Origin: Thalassobaculum sp. OXR-137
GTDB lineage: Bacteria; Pseudomonadota; Alphaproteobacteria; Thalassobaculales; Thalassobaculaceae
Assembly: GCF_034377285.1 (NCBI RefSeq)
Contig: NZ_CP139715.1
Span: forward strand, 5,188,501 to 5,252,500
DNA length: 64,000 nt
Direction: 5' to 3'
A program made the position numbers and the translations under genes. Shown here piece by piece: positions 54,403 through 63,289 of the stretch (position 1 is the stretch's first letter; each line of letters begins with the position of its first letter). Below the pieces are notes generated by a model. It did no database searches and was not told the origin of the DNA. It saw nothing but the letters and a program-made list of their open reading frames with translations.

Positions 54403-54795
54403 TCACTCGGCAGCGGTGCCCCCGGTCAGTTTCTCATCGCTCGATGCCGGCTTGCCGAGATCCCGACCGGCCGACGCAACCAATTGCAGCCCACAAAGCT
54501 CCGGGTGACCGGCGCAACAATCCTCGGTCAGGAAACGCAGCAGCCGTTGCACGCCCTCGGTCTCGACGGCGTAGAAGATGTTCCGCCGAACCCGCCAGGA
54601 CCGCAGCAGCCCGGCACGCTCCATCTGCGCCACATGGAAGGAGACGTTGGACGGGGCGAGGCCGGCCGCCAGCGCAATATCGCCTGCAGCCATGCCCGCC
54701 TCGCCGGAGCGCATGAGCGCCCGGAAGATCGTCAGCCTGTTCTCATGCGCCAACGCAGCGAAGGCACCGATTGCCTGTTCCTCGACCATACTCAT
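54403..54795 (-). CDS. arsR: ArsR-family arsenic repressor
   Basis: 130-residue winged-helix repressor. The DNA-binding part is MAAGDIALAAGLAPSNVSFHVAQMERAGLL. Three C-terminal cysteines (Cys93, Cys94, Cys101 in TEDCCAGHPELC) match the As(III) site of the Acidithiobacillus type ArsR rather than the E. coli CVCDLC type. First gene of the ars operon; a candidate operator lies immediately upstream. An in-frame ATG two codons on (54789) is a possible start. Confidence 0.9.
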   Translation of the reverse strand: MSMVEEQAIGAFAALAHENRLTIFRALMRSGEAGMAAGDIALAAGLAPSNVSFHVAQMERAGLLRSWRVRRNIFYAVETEGVQRLLRFLTEDCCAGHPELCGLQLVASAGRDLGKPASSDEKLTGGTAAE

Positions 54796-54797
54796 AT

Positions 54798-54813
54798 TTC
54801 AAGTATCATTGAA
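54798..54813. promoter_or_regulatory. Candidate ArsR operator
   Basis: TTCAA-GTATCA-TTGAA, a 5-bp inverted repeat two bases before the arsR start, in an AT-rich stretch. ArsR-family operators usually have this form. Binding would repress the whole operon until arsenite is present. Confidence 0.55.
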
Positions 54814-54874
54814 TCGTTACAATTGGATGACGTCAACGAAGATCGGTTTCGACGTGCCCGGCGCCGACCACAGC

Positions 54875-55219
54875 TCATTGATTGTCCTCCTCGATCTCGG
54901 ACGAGCGCAGGACCAGGAGGGTAAGATCGTCGCTTTGGCGGATGACGTCCTGCAGGTCGTCCCAGGACGTCTCGATCCGGCAGCGGTATTCGCCCCCCAT
55001 ACGTTCGCAGACGACGATGTCGAACCAGGCCTCGGTCTTGGCGAGTTTCACCCGATACCGGTTATGGACCTGAAGCTCGGCGGTGGAGGCGATACGGGTA
55101 CCGTTCACCGAAAGATCCACGACGCGGGCGGCGGGATCGAGGTCCTGGCCCTCGACCGTCCCGACGGTCGCGAGGGTTTCGGTTTTTCGGCGTTCGAAGA
55201 TTCGGCGGTCCTTGCTCAT
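54875..55219 (-). CDS. PilZ domain protein
   Basis: 114-residue protein, essentially one PilZ domain that may bind cyclic di-GMP. The motif RRIFERRKTETLATV supplies the arginines and DLSVNGTRIAS the D/NxSxxG part. It lies 71 bp downstream of the hybrid histidine kinase on the same strand and ends next to the arsR promoter. A second PilZ protein is at 59417. Confidence 0.85.
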   Translation of the reverse strand: MSKDRRIFERRKTETLATVGTVEGQDLDPAARVVDLSVNGTRIASTAELQVHNRYRVKLAKTEAWFDIVVCERMGGEYRCRIETSWDDLQDVIRQSDDLTLLVLRSSEIEEDNQ

Positions 55220-55290
55220 GACGGATCCATCGTTTCATGGTCATCGGAAAAAGCGTTGACCCTGCCCCTATTGCCGCCGAACCACTAAGT

Positions 55291-58071
55291 CTAGCAGACG
55301 TTGAGGCTATTCTCGCGAAGTTGTGCCGATAAATTCAAGACCTCATGATGAGTGTGGACAATATGGTCGAGGAGATCGTTCAACTCGTCCTCGTCCAGGG
55401 CTGCACCATCCTTGAGTTTCCGCTCCGCAGATTGAGCCGCATCCCCCAGGAAACGCGCGCCGAAATTCAGGCTCATTCCCTTCAGCGCGTGGACCTGCTT
55501 CCCCATTCCGGGCAGATCGCCACTCTCCTGCATCTCCTGAAGCTTCACCCCCACCCCGTCCAGCCCGTCGGCGAATTTCACCAGCATGGTGGCGACCATG
55601 ATCGGGTCCAGCGCCTGCGTCAGCGCCTCGATTCGGGCCATATCGATCAGGGAGCCGGACGCCTCACCGGCGTTTCGCCCTGCATCGGCATCGTCGCCTG
55701 CATCCATCAGTTCGCCGAGCAGGACCTCCAGCGCGTCGAAATCCACCGGTTTGGCGAGATAGCCATCGAAGCCGATGGTCAGGAAGCGGTCGCGGTGGGT
55801 GTCGCCCGCATGGGCCGTGAGGGCGACCATGGCGGGTTTGGCGCCGTGACGGGCGCGGATCCGCCGCGCCGCCTCCTCGCCGTCCATCTCCGGCATCTCG
55901 ATATCCATCAGGACCACGTCGAAGGTCTCGCGCCCGACCGCCTCCACGGCCTCGATCCCGTTCTCCGCAAGCGACACGGTATGACCGAGGCGGGTCAGCG
56001 CGGTCTGCATCAGGATCTGGTTGATATTGTTGTCTTCGGCGACAAGCAGGCGGAGCGGACGCGCCGTCTGCGGTTGATCTGTCACTGTCGTCCCCCGGCT
56101 GGGGTCGGTTGCGGCCGGACTGCCGGACTCTCCGGCCAGGGCGGCCATGAGGTCGAGCGGCCGGATAGGTTTACGCAGGACGCGGTCGAACAGATCGAAG
56201 CGATCGCGCCCTTCGCTCAGGCCGATATCCGACGAGGAGGCCAGGATCAGCCGGGTGTCCGTCAGCGCCGGCTCGCCCCGGACGATCTCCGCCACGTCCA
56301 GGCCGCTCAGACCGGGCATCTTGTGATCCAGGATGACGACATCGTACGGCCGGCCGGACTCTGCGGCCTCGCGCAGCAGGGTGATGGCCCGCCTGGGATC
56401 CTCCACCCCGACGCCCTCCATCGACCACAGAGCCACCTGCCGCCGGAAGATGTCGACGTTCACCGCCGTGTCGTCGACGATCAGGCACCGCTTGCCGCGC
56501 AGCCGCGCCGTCGCATCGCCGCGCGGCGTCTGATCCGCCGTGGCGGGCAGCGGCAGATCCAGAACGAACCGGCTGCCGGACCCGGTTTCGGAATAGGGGG
56601 TGATGGCGCCGCCCATCAGCTTGGCCAGCCGCTGGCTGATCGCCAGCCCCAGACCGGTGCCGCCGTAGCGGCGGGAAATGCTCTGATCCACCTGGGAGAA
56701 CTCCCGGAACAGGACATGCAGCCGGTCGACGGGAATGCCCACGCCGGTATCGCACACCTCGACCCGGACCCTATGATCCTCGCCGGCCGTCACCGTGACC
56801 GTGACGCCGCCCCTCTCGGTGAACTTCACCGCATTGCCGACGAGGTTGAGCAGGATCTGCCGCAACCGGCTCGGATCGCCGATCCGCCGCATCGGCAGCG
56901 ACGTGTCGATATACGACACCACCTCCACCCCCTTGGCGGCGGCCTGCGGATAGAAGAGATCGGTCACGCTGGCGACGACCTCGTTCAGCTCGAACGGGGT
57001 CTGTTCCAGTTCCAGCTTGTCGAACTCCGTCTTCGAGAAATCCAGAATGTCGTTGAGGATGACCAGCAGGTTGTCCGCCGACTGTTTGGCCAGCGAGATC
57101 ATCGAGCGCTGTTCCTCGTCGAGCTCGGAGCGCAGAACCAGGCCGAGCATGCCGATAAGGCCGTTCATCGGCGTCCGGATCTCGTGGCTCATCATCGCCA
57201 GAAACCGCGATTTTCCCTCGTTGGCGCGTTCCGCGACCTGCAGGGCATGGGTGACGTCGGTGACGTCGCTGAGCGAGACGATCAGCCGTTCCGACGCGCT
57301 GGACAGGCCCACCTGGTAGATCCGCTCATCGCCGTCCGATCCCGCGTCGGGATCGGATCCGACCGTTACCTGCAGCCGATCCATGCCGCCGTCGGTGAGC
57401 ACCCGCAGGCAGGCGGTGAAGATCTGGGCGTTGATGGCGGGCGAGGTCTCGCTCAAGCGCCGGCCGTCCAAGGACTCGGACGCGCCGAAGATCTCCTGCG
57501 CCCGGCGGTTGGCCATGGCGATGACGAAATCGGTGACGCTCCCGGTCTCGTCGGGCGCCGGCCGCAGGAGCAGCAGGCCTTCGGTGCTGGTCTCCATGAG
57601 AGCGTCGAAGGCGTCGGTCTTATTGTCCGCCGGCGTGTTGTAGCAGACCAGGGCGGGCTTCCCGTCCAGATCGACCGGAAGGATCAGCCTCTCCCACAGC
57701 AGCACGCCCCGAGCGTGACTTGCCCGGTGCAGCGTGTAGAGCGGCCGGCGGTCGGCCAGCGTCTGGCCGTATTTCTCCTCGAAGAACCGGCCGACCTCAC
57801 TGTCGAAATCGATTGTGGAGCGCCCCGTCATGTCGAAACCCGCGGCACGCGCGATGCTGACGCCGTAGTGCCTGTACCGGTACCCCGCCGCCTCCGGCAC
57901 GAGAACCATCAGGTTGGCGCTCAGGAGCGGCCGGTTCTGCGGATCGAAGGACGCAAAAAGCGGGAGTCGGTCGGGTCCCGCCAACTCCATCCATTCGTGA
58001 TAGAGGCTGCGGATCGTCCGGTTATCGACCAAACGGTCGATCGCGTCCCGGATCTCGGTATGAAAGACCAA
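55291..58071 (-). CDS. Hybrid sensor histidine kinase with two receivers and HPt
   Basis: 926-residue soluble phosphorelay protein. Order: N-terminal PAS_5-like region (residues ~10-150), second PAS (~155-280), HisKA with [11 protein letters not shown] (His near 294), HATPase ([30 protein letters not shown]), receiver 1 (LIVDDT; Asp in ILDHKMPG, near 581), receiver 2 ([21 protein letters not shown], near 722) and an HPt domain with [11 protein letters not shown] (His near 863). No membrane segment. It starts with TTG at 58071, with AGGAGA six bases upstream. The relay lacks an adjacent DNA-binding regulator. Confidence 0.93.
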   Translation of the reverse strand: MVFHTEIRDAIDRLVDNRTIRSLYHEWMELAGPDRLPLFASFDPQNRPLLSANLMVLVPEAAGYRYRHYGVSIARAAGFDMTGRSTIDFDSEVGRFFEEKYGQTLADRRPLYTLHRASHARGVLLWERLILPVDLDGKPALVCYNTPADNKTDAFDALMETSTEGLLLLRPAPDETGSVTDFVIAMANRRAQEIFGASESLDGRRLSETSPAINAQIFTACLRVLTDGGMDRLQVTVGSDPDAGSDGDERIYQVGLSSASERLIVSLSDVTDVTHALQVAERANEGKSRFLAMMSHEIRTPMNGLIGMLGLVLRSELDEEQRSMISLAKQSADNLLVILNDILDFSKTEFDKLELEQTPFELNEVVASVTDLFYPQAAAKGVEVVSYIDTSLPMRRIGDPSRLRQILLNLVGNAVKFTERGGVTVTVTAGEDHRVRVEVCDTGVGIPVDRLHVLFREFSQVDQSISRRYGGTGLGLAISQRLAKLMGGAITPYSETGSGSRFVLDLPLPATADQTPRGDATARLRGKRCLIVDDTAVNVDIFRRQVALWSMEGVGVEDPRRAITLLREAAESGRPYDVVILDHKMPGLSGLDVAEIVRGEPALTDTRLILASSSDIGLSEGRDRFDLFDRVLRKPIRPLDLMAALAGESGSPAATDPSRGTTVTDQPQTARPLRLLVAEDNNINQILMQTALTRLGHTVSLAENGIEAVEAVGRETFDVVLMDIEMPEMDGEEAARRIRARHGAKPAMVALTAHAGDTHRDRFLTIGFDGYLAKPVDFDALEVLLGELMDAGDDADAGRNAGEASGSLIDMARIEALTQALDPIMVATMLVKFADGLDGVGVKLQEMQESGDLPGMGKQVHALKGMSLNFGARFLGDAAQSAERKLKDGAALDEDELNDLLDHIVHTHHEVLNLSAQLRENSLNVC

Positions 58072-58134
58072 CGCGTTCTCCTAGCCCCACGCGTCCACAG
58101 TAGTCGCACATCGGTGTGAACGAAAGCCGGCGGA

Positions 58135-58965
58135 CTAGCGGACGTCGCACAGGGCCATCACGACCGTTTCCCGTGCGCGCAGCGTGTCGGCGATCTCGGG
58201 TAGCGTATCCGGGGTGAATGTCGGACGGGAACCGGACGAGGTCGGCGCCACGCCGGCCCGCGCCGCCATCTCCATGATCGAGTCGGGATGGGCGGTAAAG
58301 GATCTGCCCCGGCGGACCGACCCGGCCACATGGACGCCGATCAGCCGTCCCTGGCCGTCGAAGACCGGGCCGCCGCTCAGGCCGGAGAGCGGGCGGGAGT
58401 CCTCCGGATGGCGTTCGAGCTCGGCCCAGGCGATCACCGGCTCCCTGGTGCTGTATCGACCACGGGCGTTCATCACGCTCATCCCCAGCATCCGCGACCG
58501 CAATTCGCCCGGCTGGCCGTGGGGAAAGCCGACGTGATAGGCGATGTCCCCGGGCTGCGGCAGCGCATCGGCGAACTGGACCGCCGGACCGGAGCGGTCG
58601 ACCTGCATGACCGCCACATCCGCGCCGCTATGCACGGCAAAGGCGCGTGCCCTCACGCCGCGGCGCGGCCGCTCCAGAATGCCGACCACGTCGCAGCCGT
58701 CGATCACATGACGGGCGGTCATCCACACGCCCGGCGCGATGGCGAAGGCGGTGCCGCTGCTGTCGGCCGTCTCCCCGACCTCCACGGTGAATTCGGGAAG
58801 GCCGGCGAGATCGGAACGCGGCGGCGCGGGCACCGGCCGGCGCACGGAGCTGTCGCCTCCTGCCCGCGGCGGCTCCTGCGGTTCCTCCAGAAAGGAGGAG
58901 ATCGCGGAGATGATCATCACCAGCAGAAAGCCGAGCAGGCCGATCCGGTTGTTGCCGAGACGCAC
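58135..58965 (-). CDS. Trypsin-like serine protease, membrane anchored
   Basis: 276-residue protein with an N-terminal hydrophobic anchor (IGLLGFLLVMIISAISSFL) and a trypsin-like domain. His in TARHVIDGC, Asp in SGADVAVMQVD and Ser in GLSGGPVFDG form the catalytic triad. No PDZ domain follows, unlike DegP/HtrA. It is translocated, acting in the periplasm. GTG start at 58965, three bases after the DUF350 stop, so the two are coupled. Confidence 0.88.
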   Translation of the reverse strand: MRLGNNRIGLLGFLLVMIISAISSFLEEPQEPPRAGGDSSVRRPVPAPPRSDLAGLPEFTVEVGETADSSGTAFAIAPGVWMTARHVIDGCDVVGILERPRRGVRARAFAVHSGADVAVMQVDRSGPAVQFADALPQPGDIAYHVGFPHGQPGELRSRMLGMSVMNARGRYSTREPVIAWAELERHPEDSRPLSGLSGGPVFDGQGRLIGVHVAGSVRRGRSFTAHPDSIMEMAARAGVAPTSSGSRPTFTPDTLPEIADTLRARETVVMALCDVR

Positions 58966-58968
58966 GGC

Positions 58969-59382
58969 TCAGCCCGAGACGGCGGCTGCATTAATGACCG
59001 CGACCGACAGCTTCACGGCGGCCACCAGAATGGCGGCACCGATCTGATTGGCCTCGATCCGGTGCCAGAGCCCGCCGAGCACCGCCTCCACCAGCCGCAC
59101 CACGGCAAGCTGCAGGGCCAACGCCACCACGCCCCAGACCACGATGTCGAGCACGCTGACGCTCGCCGCCATGCAGACGGCCAGAGGGATCGCCATGCCG
59201 AGCAACGCACCGGAATAGGACACCGCCGCCGCCACGTTGCCCGATTTGATCAGGTCGAGCTCGCGGATCGGCGTGATCTTCTCATAGAGCCAGGCACCGA
59301 CCGCGAGCATGGCCAGGGTCACGACCAGATGCAGGATCAGGTAGGGCAGTCCGGAGAGCAGGGAGTCGATGACGGCTTGCAT
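58969..59382 (-). CDS. DUF350 membrane protein
   Basis: 137-residue protein with four hydrophobic segments, matching the DUF350 family of unknown function. The loop KSGNVAAAVSYSGALLGMAIPLA with its conserved Gly/Asn/Ala pattern is the family landmark. It is coupled to the trypsin-like protease (three-base gap) and sits 34 bp from the PilZ-TM gene, all on the minus strand. Confidence 0.88.
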   Translation of the reverse strand: MQAVIDSLLSGLPYLILHLVVTLAMLAVGAWLYEKITPIRELDLIKSGNVAAAVSYSGALLGMAIPLAVCMAASVSVLDIVVWGVVALALQLAVVRLVEAVLGGLWHRIEANQIGAAILVAAVKLSVAVINAAAVSG

Positions 59383-59416
59383 GCGGGCCTCGGGTGGAAC
59401 GCGGAACGGAGAACGG

Positions 59417-59920
59417 TTAGCGGATCGTGAGATAGAGCGCGCCGATGCCGAGCGTCACGCCGAAGACGGCGATGGCGACGGCCGCCCGCAGCATCGGCGG
59501 ACTCGATTTCGGGCGGCGCGCCTGTTCGAAAGACGCCTCGATCTCCAGACGCTCCAGCATGTGGATGATGGCGTCCACCGCATCGCGATGCGTCGGCGGC
59601 AGGGTGGAGAACTGGAGGCCGACCGTCTCGCCGCCGGGGTCGATCCTGACGATGGTCCCGGTCACGGTGACCCGGATATCGGCGCCGCCCGCCTTGCAGA
59701 CGAGCAGGCCGGTGATCTCGTCCCCCAGCAGCCGGCTGCCCGGCGGCGCCTGCATCCGCAGTCCGCTGGAGGAAATATCGAGAACCGCCCGGAGCTCGCC
59801 GCCCACGCTGATTGCCGTGCGATGGGCGGCGTATCTGTCCTGCATCCGCTGGTCCTCGGCGGCCGCGAAGCCCTCCAAGGGATTCCCGCCGGGAATGGCG
59901 TCACGGTCGCCCAGGGACAT
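59417..59920 (-). CDS. PilZ domain protein with C-terminal membrane segment
   Basis: 167-residue protein. PilZ motif: RYAAHRTAISVGGELRAV and DISSSGLRMQA. After a charged stretch (RRPKSSPPM) a single C-terminal membrane helix follows (AVAIAVFGVTLGIGALYL). Tail-anchored PilZ proteins may localise c-di-GMP sensing at the inner membrane. First gene of the minus-strand PilZ-DUF350-protease-kinase-PilZ cluster. Confidence 0.82.
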   Translation of the reverse strand: MSLGDRDAIPGGNPLEGFAAAEDQRMQDRYAAHRTAISVGGELRAVLDISSSGLRMQAPPGSRLLGDEITGLLVCKAGGADIRVTVTGTIVRIDPGGETVGLQFSTLPPTHRDAVDAIIHMLERLEIEASFEQARRPKSSPPMLRAAVAIAVFGVTLGIGALYLTIR

Positions 59921-59997
59921 CGGATGCTGCCGAACGGTTGACGATGGGAGAGACTATCACCGACACCCCCCTATCGCCATGCGGTCCGGATGGTCTT

Positions 59998-61131
59998 TCA
60001 CGCATCCAGGCGGGACTCGGCCCGGCCGTCGGCGATGGCCGCCATCACCGCGTCGGTGATCGCCCGGGTGCCGGACGGCCCGCCATACTCGGTCGGCACC
60101 AGCCCGTTATCCTGGAACGCGACCTCGACCGCCTTGTCGAGGATCCGGCCGGCCCGCGCGCAGTCGGCCACGCCATGGGTGTCGGCCAGCCATTCCAGCA
60201 TCATGACAGCCGACAGGAAGGTCGCCGTCGGGTTCGCCAGCCCCTGGCCGACGATGTCCGGGGCGCTGCCGTGGCAAGGCTGGAAGACGGCGTGGCGCGG
60301 GCCGATATCGGCCGACGGCGCCATACCCATGCCGCCCATCAACCCGGCGCCCAGGTCGGACAGGATGTCGCCGAACATGTTCTCGGTGACCAGCACGTCG
60401 AACTGCCAGGGCCGGCGGACCATGTTGAGGGCGCAGGCGTCGACATACATGTGGTCGGGCTCGCTCACCCCGTGGCGGGCGGCCACCTCGTCGAAGATCT
60501 GGCGGAAGAAGTAGAAGCCACCGATGACGTTGGCCTTGTCGATGCAGGTCACCTTGCCGGAATGGCCGCGCTCCTTGCGCTTCGCCCCGAGGTTGAAGGC
60601 GAACTCGAACAGCCGCTCGGACCCGGCCCGGGTGATGGTCTGGGTATCGTGGGCGGCGGTCGGCCGGTCTGCGGGGCCGTCGAACACGGTCTTGCCGCGC
60701 CCGGCGAACAGGCCCTCGGTGCTCTCGCGGATCAGCACGAAATCCAGGTTCTGCGCCCGCGGGTCGCCGAGCGGCACCGGCGCGCCCGGCAGGGTCCGCA
60801 CCGGCCGCACGCCGGCGAACAGCTCGAAGGTTTCCCGCATGTCGAGCTGCGGGGCGATCTCGCGGCCGTCGGGATAGCGGATGTCCGGCATGCCCATGGC
60901 GCCGAGCAGAATCGCATCGGCCTTGGAGGCGCGGGCCATCGTCTCTTCCGGCAGGGCGGTGCCGGTTTCCTTGTAGTGGGCGGCACCCGCCGCCTCCGAG
61001 TGGAAGCGGAGATCGAAACCGCCGACGCGGTCACGCAGGGTCTGGAGGATCGCCACGGTCGGGTCGATCACCTCCGGCCCGATCCCGTCGCCGGGAAAGA
61101 CCGAAATCTCGAAGGCGGTGTTGGCACTCAT
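59998..61131 (-). CDS. Isocitrate/isopropylmalate dehydrogenase family protein
   Basis: 377-residue beta-decarboxylating dehydrogenase. N-terminal FPGDGIGPEVIDP, substrate arginines in MRETFELFAGVRPV and VLIRESTEGLFAG, Asp ligands in DVLVTENMFGDILSDLGAGL, and the NAD-binding HGSAPDIVGQGLANPTA are intact. The sequence departs from standard LeuB (for example GAMGMPDIRYPDG in place of the usual LLGAVGGPKW), so it may be a paralogue acting on another 2-hydroxy-dicarboxylate such as tartrate. Start ATG 61131 with GGAGGA upstream. LeuCD are not nearby. Confidence 0.85.
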   Translation of the reverse strand: MSANTAFEISVFPGDGIGPEVIDPTVAILQTLRDRVGGFDLRFHSEAAGAAHYKETGTALPEETMARASKADAILLGAMGMPDIRYPDGREIAPQLDMRETFELFAGVRPVRTLPGAPVPLGDPRAQNLDFVLIRESTEGLFAGRGKTVFDGPADRPTAAHDTQTITRAGSERLFEFAFNLGAKRKERGHSGKVTCIDKANVIGGFYFFRQIFDEVAARHGVSEPDHMYVDACALNMVRRPWQFDVLVTENMFGDILSDLGAGLMGGMGMAPSADIGPRHAVFQPCHGSAPDIVGQGLANPTATFLSAVMMLEWLADTHGVADCARAGRILDKAVEVAFQDNGLVPTEYGGPSGTRAITDAVMAAIADGRAESRLDA

Positions 61132-61216
61132 GTGGATCGTCCTCCCAAATGCATCATTCGACCTTTGCGGCTTGCGGCGCATGGTGGCGCGCGGCGGGTG
61201 GCGCCGACAAGCGCCT

Positions 61217-61981
61217 TTAACCCGCGAGGCCCTGATAGAGCAGGCGCAGGGCGAGTGCGGTCAGCAGAATGCGGAAGGCGGTGCGGAACCGGGCCTCGGG
61301 CATCCGGTTGACGATCTGGCGGCCGGCCATCGTGCCCAGAAAGCCGCTGACGATCATCAGCCCGATCAGCGGCAGCCAGGGCACATAGGCGAAGCCGAGC
61401 GCCGCGAAGGCCGTCACCTTCAGCCCGTGCTTCAGGGTCATGCAGGCGGCGAAGGTGCCGATGGTCGCGTGCCGGTCGCCGAGCCGCTCCGGCGACAGAA
61501 ACGGCGCCAGGAACGGGCCGGTCGCGCCGGCGAACATGGTGATGAAGGCGGTGACCGCCCCGATGATCGTGAAGCCCCGGTCCGGAATCTTGTAGCGGCC
61601 CAGGGAGGGCATCCAGGTGGTCACCAAGACGAAGCCGCCGACCACGACCAGCAATACCTCCCGCGGCAGCCGCACCGCGACCTGGGCGCCGATGGTAACA
61701 CCGACGATCGCGCCGAGCAGGAACCAGAGAACGATGGGGCGGCGGATGAACCGGTGAAACAGCAGCGCCCGGCCGCTGTTGGAGCCGAGCTGGACAAGCC
61801 CGTGCACCGGAATCAACGCCGCCGGCGGCACCACGCTCGCCATCGCGGCGACCATGAGGATCCCGCCGCCGAGCCCCAGGGCGGCGGTCATCAGCGAGGT
61901 GACGAAGCTCAGAGCGATCAGGGAGATCGCCGCCAGCTCGCCGAGCGGCTCCGGGATGATCAGAGCGAGAAGCGCGTCCAT
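61217..61981 (-). CDS. TauE/SafE family transporter
   Basis: 254-residue inner-membrane protein, about eight hydrophobic segments in two repeats. The glycine-rich first helix pair ([19 protein letters not shown]) and the repeat-2 equivalent ([16 protein letters not shown]) are typical of TauE/SafE/TSUP. It may export sulfite or a sulfonate, but substrates in this family vary. 85 bp from the dehydrogenase gene. Confidence 0.88.
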   Translation of the reverse strand: MDALLALIIPEPLGELAAISLIALSFVTSLMTAALGLGGGILMVAAMASVVPPAALIPVHGLVQLGSNSGRALLFHRFIRRPIVLWFLLGAIVGVTIGAQVAVRLPREVLLVVVGGFVLVTTWMPSLGRYKIPDRGFTIIGAVTAFITMFAGATGPFLAPFLSPERLGDRHATIGTFAACMTLKHGLKVTAFAALGFAYVPWLPLIGLMIVSGFLGTMAGRQIVNRMPEARFRTAFRILLTALALRLLYQGLAG

Positions 61982-61997
61982 AGAGAAAGCCGGGCCG

Positions 61998-62432
61998 TCA
62001 GGTCAGGCCGGCCACGGTCTTCATTTCCTCCAGAAAGCCGTCGCATTTCGGCAGGTTGCCGAGCACCTGCGGCCGGGCGGTCTGCGGATCGTTCTCGAGG
62101 ATGGTGGTCACCTCGATGGTGCGCATGACCACGTCGCGTTGAAAGGCGGCTTCGTATTCCTTCTGGGAATGGCCGCGCTTGGCGAGGGTGTCGAACACGG
62201 AAAGAAAAGTCTGCCGCTTCGCCTCGTTGCCCTCGATCGGCAGTTCCAGCTCGGCCATGGCGGCCTGATAGAAAGCCACGCAGGATGCGGCGATGCCCAT
62301 GAGTTGGCGTTCGCGGTCGGACAACGACCCGGCGGTTTGCGCCTGCGCCGCGCCAGTCCAAAGGACCGACGACCACAATACCATCATGGAAAACGCCACA
62401 CACCCGAACAACCGCACCATGGTCTTGCCCAT
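61998..62432 (-). CDS. Small secreted protein, unknown
   Basis: 144-residue protein with a signal peptide ([19 protein letters not shown], cleavage after AQA near residue 31). The mature part is helical, with two cysteines (ASCVAFY and PKCDGF) that could pair. I recognise no family. An ATG four codons on (62420) is a second possible start. It is 16 bp from the TauE/SafE gene and divergent from the nitroreductase. Confidence 0.7.
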   Translation of the reverse strand: MGKTMVRLFGCVAFSMMVLWSSVLWTGAAQAQTAGSLSDRERQLMGIAASCVAFYQAAMAELELPIEGNEAKRQTFLSVFDTLAKRGHSQKEYEAAFQRDVVMRTIEVTTILENDPQTARPQVLGNLPKCDGFLEEMKTVAGLT

Positions 62433-62528
62433 TTGAGTTCTTTCCCGCGACCTTTACGCCGAGCAATAAACACGCATATCGAAGCCGTAACAACCGCCGG
62501 CATAAAGCGGTTCACAAGAGGAGAATTC

Positions 62529-63173
62529 ATGACCGACGCCGCAGTCGCCGCCGCTCAGGAGGCCGTCCGGTCGCTCAAGCAGCGCATCCAGGCCCTCGAC
62601 GAAAACGGGCTGGACCTGATCTTCCGCGAGGCGCGGACGTTCAACGGCTGGCAGGATCGCGCGATCTCCGACGATCTCCTGCACCAGCTCTTCGACCTCG
62701 CGAAGATGGGCCCGACCGCCGCCAACGGCTCCCCCATGCGGCTGGTCTTCGTCAAGACGGCCGAGGGCAAGGAGCGGCTGAAGCCGGCCCTTTCCGCCGG
62801 CAACCTGGACAAGACGATGGCCGCTCCGGTCTGCGCCATCGTCGGCTACGATCCGAACTTCTGGGAGAAGTTCCCGTTCCTGTTCCCGCACCGCGACATG
62901 TCCGGCGCCTTCAAGGACAAGCCGGAAGCGGCCGAGACCGGCGGCTTCCGCAACGGCTCGCTCCAGGGCGCCTATCTGATGATCGCCGCGCGGGCCCTGG
63001 GGCTCGATTGCGGGCCGATGTCGGGCTTCGATCAGGCCAAGGTGGATGCCGAGTTCTTCGCCGGCACCACAATCAAGTCCAATTTCCTGTGCAACCTGGG
63101 TTACGGAAACCCGGAAACCGTGTTCCAGCGCCTGCCGCGCTTTGACTTCGAGGATGTTTGCAGCATCGTATGA
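62529..63173 (+). CDS. Nitroreductase, malonic semialdehyde reductase (RutE) type
   Basis: 214-residue FMN nitroreductase-fold protein. Its motifs [42 protein letters not shown] and [25 protein letters not shown] match RutE, which reduces malonic semialdehyde to 3-hydroxypropionate in pyrimidine breakdown. The frame is open upstream, but AGAGGAG before ATG 62529 decides the start. No other rut gene is present, so the physiological role is open. Confidence 0.88.
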   Translation: MTDAAVAAAQEAVRSLKQRIQALDENGLDLIFREARTFNGWQDRAISDDLLHQLFDLAKMGPTAANGSPMRLVFVKTAEGKERLKPALSAGNLDKTMAAPVCAIVGYDPNFWEKFPFLFPHRDMSGAFKDKPEAAETGGFRNGSLQGAYLMIAARALGLDCGPMSGFDQAKVDAEFFAGTTIKSNFLCNLGYGNPETVFQRLPRFDFEDVCSIV

Positions 63174-63289
63174 TCCTGCGCCGCGTCGCGGACACATCCG
63201 GGCCGGGAGCCGACGCCTCCGACACGCGTTGGCCCAGTTCAGCCTGAAAAGACCGCCGACCCGGCGGATGAACGAATTGGGGAGTAGTT

